64,000 nt of DNA from positions 62,001-126,000 of the forward strand of contig JBFMHE010000004.1 of NCBI GenBank assembly GCA_040752355.1, given 5' to 3'. Made by a program: the position numbers and the translations under genes. This stretch comes from Nitrospirota bacterium (lineage in GTDB: Bacteria > Nitrospirota > Thermodesulfovibrionia > Thermodesulfovibrionales > Dissulfurispiraceae). This document shows, one piece after another, positions 61,491 through 64,000 of the stretch (within the stretch, counting starts at the first letter, position 1; each line of letters begins with the position of its first letter). The notes beneath the pieces were generated by a model that saw only the letters and a list, made by a program, of their open reading frames with translations, was not told the origin of the DNA and made no database searches.

Positions 61491-61588
61491 GGGAGTGCAT
61501 AGGGTTCTGGTGTCCCTCCTGGACTTCAAATCCAGTGTTGCCGGCCACAATCCGGCAGGGTGGGTTCGATTCCCACACGCTCCCGCCA
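61491..61588 (+). tRNA. selC: Selenocysteine tRNA (anticodon TCA)
   Basis: A 98-base tRNA with encoded CCA. The acceptor GGGAGTG pairs with CGCTCCC, discriminator G. The D arm is AGGG/CCCT; the anticodon arm CTGGA-CTTCAAA-TCCAG has anticodon TCA. The long variable arm GCCGG/CCGGC and the T arm GTGGG-TTCGATT-CCCAC complete it. TCA decodes UGA, and the long variable arm is diagnostic for tRNA-Sec. Its 3' end is duplicated at 62857-62884. The hydrogenase and Hdr genes of this window use cysteine, so its client proteins lie elsewhere. Confidence 0.95.
61561..61588 (+). repeat. Attachment-site repeat, proximal copy (within tRNA-Sec)
   Basis: The 28 bases from the T arm through CCA; identical to 62857-62884. 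This copy completes the functional tRNA. Confidence 0.8.
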
Positions 61589-61655
61589 CTCCTGCCTTAT
61601 AATTCAAGTGGTTCATTAATTTCAACTCTATGTCCCGGATATGTCCAGGGGGTTG

Positions 61656-61901
61656 TTCAATCGTCAACTGCCCTATCTTGGCGTGCAAGGCCTTAACGTC
61701 GGGGCCGATCTCGTCCTTCTTGCCATTGGCAAACACTTCCTCTGCTTGCTCCAGCATCTGCTTCTTCCATTCCGTGATCTGATTCGGATGCACATCAAAC
61801 CGCTGGGCCAACTCCGAAAGGGTTTGTTCCCCTTTGAGTGCTTCCAGCGCTACTTTTGCTTTGAATCCTGCTCCGTGATTCCTTCTCGGTCTTCTTGCCA
61901 T
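61656..61901 (-). pseudogene. IS3-family transposase OrfA remnant
   Basis: About 82 codons from ATG 61901 read like an IS3/IS911 Orf[21 protein letters not shown], then a helix-turn-helix around [20 protein letters not shown] and [18 protein letters not shown]. After this the frame runs into unrelated sequence and the antisense of the tRNA. The downstream catalytic OrfB is absent, so the insertion sequence is dead. Confidence 0.75.
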
Positions 61902-62030
61902 TGTCGCTGCTCCTTTTAGTCCTCTTATTGTAGAGCAGCTTTATCACTTATGTCCCTGTCTAATTTTTCCAGACCAGCTCTGAGCGCCAGAAGTTGAGGA
62001 AACGACCTCAGAAAGCAGCTGCATAAAACC

Positions 62031-62072
62031 GGACATTTCTATTTTGGTAAAAATAGGACATTTCTATTTTGG
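62031..62072. repeat. Two 17-bp direct repeats
   Basis: GGACATTTCTATTTTGG occurs at 62031-62047 and 62056-62072. Repeats of this wording are seen at the ends of some insertion sequences (IS21-like ends are one possibility), but no such transposase is nearby. Confidence 0.55.
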
Positions 62073-62096
62073 CTTGACACGGCAGAAAGATTTATG

Positions 62097-62126
62097 TTGA
62101 AATACATAGAATACTATGTATATAAT
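62097..62126 (+). promoter_or_regulatory. Promoter/operator of the toxin-antitoxin pair
   Basis: TTGAAA (62097-62102), an 18-base spacer and TATAAT (62121-62126). The spacer is itself a dyad, TACATAG-AATA-CTATGTA (62103-62120), where an antitoxin dimer could bind and shut off the operon. Confidence 0.65.
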
Positions 62127-62152
62127 TACGTATCAATAGTGAGAGGTGCTGC

Positions 62153-62434
62153 ATGTTGGTTGAAACGGAAAAAATGATCCCGGTAACAAAATTGCAGAAA
62201 GAGCTTACCCGGAAGCTCAGGGAAGTATCCGAGACAGGCGAGCCTCTCTATGTGCTCAGGAACAATGAAATGGCGGCAGTGATACTCTCTGCTGAGGAAT
62301 ACGAAATGCTGAAGCAGGCAGAGGAGATTCTTGAGCACTTTGAGATCGCCGAAACGGTTGAAAAGAGGTTGAAGGGTCATGATCGGTCTAAGAATATCCC
62401 TTGGGAGAAGCTGAAGAAGAGGCATGGCGCATAG
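62153..62434 (+). CDS. Phd/YefM-family antitoxin
   Basis: A 93-residue DNA-binding antitoxin. The N-terminal fold MIPVTKLQKELTRKLREVSE with YVLRNNEMAAVILSAEEYEML is the Phd/YefM pattern, and the charged C-terminus (KRLKGHDRSKNIPWEKLKK) would wrap and neutralise the toxin. GAGAGGTG precedes the ATG. Its last 11 bases overlap the toxin gene. It very likely autoregulates through the spacer dyad upstream. Confidence 0.88.
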   Translation: MLVETEKMIPVTKLQKELTRKLREVSETGEPLYVLRNNEMAAVILSAEEYEMLKQAEEILEHFEIAETVEKRLKGHDRSKNIPWEKLKKRHGA

Positions 62435-62762
62435 GATTGAATTCATCCCCGATGCTGCAGAAGACTTCAATTCCCTCGATAAATCGATAAAAAAAGAAGC
62501 GACGAAAAAGATCGACGCTCTTTCGGAAAACCCTTTTTTAGGCGCCCCGCTCGGAAACAAATTCGGAATAAACCTGACAGGGCTTTACAAGCTCTACTTT
62601 GCGAGAAAGAAATATCGCATCGTCTACCGGCTGTTTGGTGAGCAGATAGAAGTGATCGAGATAGTCGGTATCGGCAAACGTGATAAGAAAGAGATATACA
62701 GGCTTGTTGCAAAACGATTGAAGAAATTATGCAAAACGGGAAGTGGTGGATGCTTTCCGTGA
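62424..62762 (+). CDS. RelE/ParE-family toxin
   Basis: A 112-residue toxin of the RelE/ParE superfamily: IEFIPDAAEDFNSLDKSIKK, then GLYKLYFARKKYRIVYRLF with the basic residues of the active surface, and EVIEIVGIGKRDKKEIY. RelE-type members cleave ribosome-bound mRNA while ParE-type members inhibit gyrase; the sequence favours the RelE side but does not prove it. The last ~15 residues (KLCKTGSGGCFP) read through into the integrase-tail sequence and look acquired. Confidence 0.87.
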   Translation: MAHRIEFIPDAAEDFNSLDKSIKKEATKKIDALSENPFLGAPLGNKFGINLTGLYKLYFARKKYRIVYRLFGEQIEVIEIVGIGKRDKKEIYRLVAKRLKKLCKTGSGGCFP

Positions 62763-62899
62763 GGTCCAGGAGCGGGAAAACAAGGTGGTGGAACTGAAGA
62801 CCGCCACCAAACAGCCGCCACGGTGCCGGCAAACCCAATGCTGGAGCCAGCTTCCATGGGTTCGATTCCCACACGCTCCCGCCATGACTCCTTTTTAAT
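62706..62899 (+). pseudogene. Probable integrase C-terminal remnant running through the distal attachment site
   Basis: In a frame different from the toxin, an open stretch reads REVVDAFREVQERENKVVEL followed by KTATKQPPRC and, across the repeat, [13 protein letters not shown] before a stop. Integrase genes that end inside their own tRNA attachment site give just such tails. No start codon or catalytic residues are present, so this is only a fragment; the family assignment is inference. Confidence 0.4.
62857..62884 (+). repeat. Attachment-site repeat, distal copy
   Basis: Exact 28-bp copy of 61561-61588 without the rest of a tRNA. The following bases (ACTCC...TTAATTCAA) also resemble those after the real tRNA. 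Confidence 0.8.
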
Positions 62900-63261
62900 T
62901 CAATAGCTTTATCGTCTTCCCCCTCTGAATCGGTGAGCATCGCATATCCTCCTTGATGTCCATTGATAATACTGGATATTCTTGTTCTATTCCGATCAGA
63001 AGTGTAAGCTTTTCCGACAGAGTGTCGAAAAACCTTGCACTTCTGGCAGGTCTGAAACATTTAGTACCAATAACTTATATATGTGGACCAAAATTTGCTT
63101 GCTATTGAGGGACAGCATAATTTTTCTCTGGACGGCGGGACGCCGTATGAGGCATACTGGAAGGTGCCCCGGCAAGGGGTGCAGAAGGGGGCATGATGAC
63201 CGGTGGTTTCCACCTTGAGTCAGCCGACAGACCATCCAATCATTGGGGGACCACCTCTCGA
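62885..63261. other. Intergenic stretch between the tRNA-Sec element and the PilZ response regulator
   Basis: About 380 bases without a gene. It holds the 49-bp hairpin at 62997-63045 and, nearer the response regulator (63130-63240), several small GC-rich stem-loops such as ACGGCG-GGA-CGCCGT and GGTGG-TTT-CCACC that may form a structured leader. No known riboswitch consensus was recognised. Confidence 0.5.
62997..63045. repeat. 49-bp hairpin repeat
   Basis: Arms 62997-63018 (CAGAAGTGTAAGCTTTTCCG onwards) and 63024-63045 pair at 19 of 22 positions around the loop AGAGT. Its ends read CAGAAGTG / CACTTCTG. It resembles repetitive extragenic palindromes; only one copy is seen in this window. Confidence 0.65.
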
Positions 63262-63942
63262 ATGAAGCGCATACTGATTGTCGACGGCGAGCCGCTGATT
63301 CGTTACTCTCTGGAGAAGCTCCTCAAAAACTACAACGTAGAGGTCAAGGCCGCAAAGAACGGCGCGGAGGCGCTCGTCGAGATCAACGCATGCTTTTACG
63401 ATATCTGCTTTCTCGATCTCTGGCTCCCCGACAGCTACGGCATCGACATCCTCAAGCGCATAAAAGAGACGTACCCGATGAGCAAGGTCATGGTCATGTC
63501 GAGCTCCCCGATCAGCGAGGAGACGAGGGACATCCTCGACAAGGAGGCGTACGTCTTCATAGCAAAGCCCTTCGATCTCCCCCGCATACGGTCGCTCGTC
63601 AAGCAGCTCTTGGAGGAATGCGAACAGCAGCGCGCCGAGGTGGATGATGGGGACAAGACCTTCATGGAGCGGCGGCGCTTCGAGCGGAGGCCCTTTGCCA
63701 GGAGCATCACCTACTCCGTCAGCAGCTTCGATGTCCTCAAGCCCAAGATGGTCGACCTCGATGCAGAGATCGTCGATATCAGCGCCGCCGGCATGGGGAT
63801 ACGGACAGACTATCCCCTCGACCCCGGCAGCGTAATCCGCTTCCCCGTTATCGGTGACGGCATCAACAGCATTGCAGGCGTAGTCAAGAATACGGTCGCG
63901 CTCGACCGCGACCTGTATCGGGCCGGCATCGAGTTCGTCTAA
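63262..63942 (+). CDS. Response regulator with C-terminal PilZ-like domain
   Basis: A 226-residue protein. A receiver domain (about residues 1-120; phospho-acceptor aspartate in ICFLDLWLPDSYG, lysine in FIAKPFDL) is joined by an acidic linker to a PilZ-like domain starting ERRRFERRPFARSITYSV and containing DISAAGMGIRTDYPL. The RxxxR and D-x-S-x-x-G motifs predict cyclic di-GMP binding. ATG 63262 gives the usual receiver start (MKRILIVDGEP); in-frame ATGs at 63193/63196 would add an unrelated leader. No partner kinase is adjacent. Confidence 0.87.
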   Translation: MKRILIVDGEPLIRYSLEKLLKNYNVEVKAAKNGAEALVEINACFYDICFLDLWLPDSYGIDILKRIKETYPMSKVMVMSSSPISEETRDILDKEAYVFIAKPFDLPRIRSLVKQLLEECEQQRAEVDDGDKTFMERRRFERRPFARSITYSVSSFDVLKPKMVDLDAEIVDISAAGMGIRTDYPLDPGSVIRFPVIGDGINSIAGVVKNTVALDRDLYRAGIEFV

Positions 63943-63963
63943 CCTCTCCCCTTCACGCCGCCG

Positions 63964-64000
63964 TCAGCGCCGTACGCCGAGGATGCCGTCCACCTGGGAG
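63964..64000 (-). CDS. Possible 3' end of a minus-strand gene (partial)
   Basis: A minus-strand frame enters from the window edge and ends SQVDGILGVRR at a TGA (63964-63966). It would be convergent with the PilZ regulator. Only eleven codons are visible, so the product cannot be named. Confidence 0.3.
   Translation of the reverse strand, partial: SQVDGILGVRR

Larger units (their letters stand above)
61589..62152. other. Left part of the tRNA-Sec element: IS debris and antitoxin promoter
   Basis: More than 500 bases with no intact gene. Contents in order: the IS3 orfA remnant (61656-61901), a probable IS end near 61955-61975 (TGTCCCTGTCTAATTTTTCC), the 17-bp direct repeats at 62031-62072, and the toxin-antitoxin promoter at 62097-62126. 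Confidence 0.6.
61561..62884. mobile_element. Small integrated element in the tRNA-Sec 3' end
   Basis: Bases 61561-61588 (T arm to CCA of the tRNA) and 62857-62884 are an exact 28-bp direct repeat. Such a duplication is the hallmark of tyrosine-recombinase integration at a tRNA. The 1.3 kb between holds an IS3 orfA remnant, direct repeats, a toxin-antitoxin pair and a probable integrase C-terminal tail reading into the distal copy. The element seems decayed: no complete integrase remains. Confidence 0.75.

Noticed and set aside
62857-62884. Second tRNA gene
   Set aside because: Only the T arm and acceptor 3' strand are present; upstream sequence does not fold as a tRNA.
63130-63240. Guanidine-II or cyclic di-GMP riboswitch before the PilZ regulator
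   Set aside because: Hairpins are present but the conserved loops of these riboswitches are not; left as unassigned structure.

Overview
The window looks like the chromosome of a GC-rich, Gram-negative, hydrogen-using anaerobe. Evidence for this is an outer-membrane toolkit (LolA, two TolC-type ducts, a PagL-like lipid A deacylase), a soluble Mvh-Hdr hydrogenase/heterodisulfide reductase set, a membrane-bound Hyb-type uptake hydrogenase and a complete hypABCDEF set. A Nitrospirota or Desulfobacterota-like sulfur or hydrogen metaboliser would fit, but that is inference; there is no rRNA here to place it.

Layout. 1-15 kb: housekeeping and signalling genes (tsaB, rimI, an ene-reductase, pdxA, lolA, ftsK, uppP, a response regulator with TPRs and its kinase, RNase J, an HD-GYP regulator, a copper P-type ATPase). 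15-24 kb: a TSUP permease, then an ECF sigma factor / anti-sigma / metal-sensor / TolC / MacA / MacB-type efflux block with two FtsX permeases. 24-31 kb: thrC and a Cys/Met-metabolism PLP enzyme, hemerythrin, LemA, a TPM protein, and a NifX-like/DUF134 group. 31.6-35.2 kb: an AT-rich island with TcmP, a DUF5131 three-Cys protein and a P-loop ATPase; its right edge cuts an MFS transporter gene to its first ~50 codons. 35.4-41 kb: a second MacAB-TolC efflux operon under a TetR regulator. 41-61.3 kb: one long minus-strand hydrogen block. Read in its transcription direction it is hypA-B-F-C-D-E, then MerR::hdrC-hdrB-hdrA-mvhD-mvhG-mvhA-protease-small membrane protein, then hybO-A-B-C-protease. 61.4-62.9 kb: a selenocysteine tRNA whose 28-bp 3' end is duplicated 1.3 kb downstream, enclosing an IS3 remnant, a Phd/RelE-type toxin-antitoxin pair and a probable integrase tail. 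The window closes with a response regulator carrying a PilZ-like domain.

How it works together (inference from families): Hyb would feed electrons from periplasmic H2 into the membrane quinone pool, while Mvh-Hdr would couple cytoplasmic H2 oxidation to flavin-based electron bifurcation towards ferredoxin and a disulfide-type acceptor. The Hyp proteins and two dedicated proteases mature both enzymes. The most unusual protein is the MerR-type DNA-binding domain fused to HdrC as the first gene of the Mvh-Hdr operon. A good sigma70-like promoter lies immediately upstream with a perfect dyad in its spacer, which suggests that a subunit of the redox enzyme controls its own operon.

Several short repeat families are scattered through the window. 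Copies occur between genes and, in three cases (LolA N-terminus, HypF, the MerR-HdrC linker), in frame inside genes.
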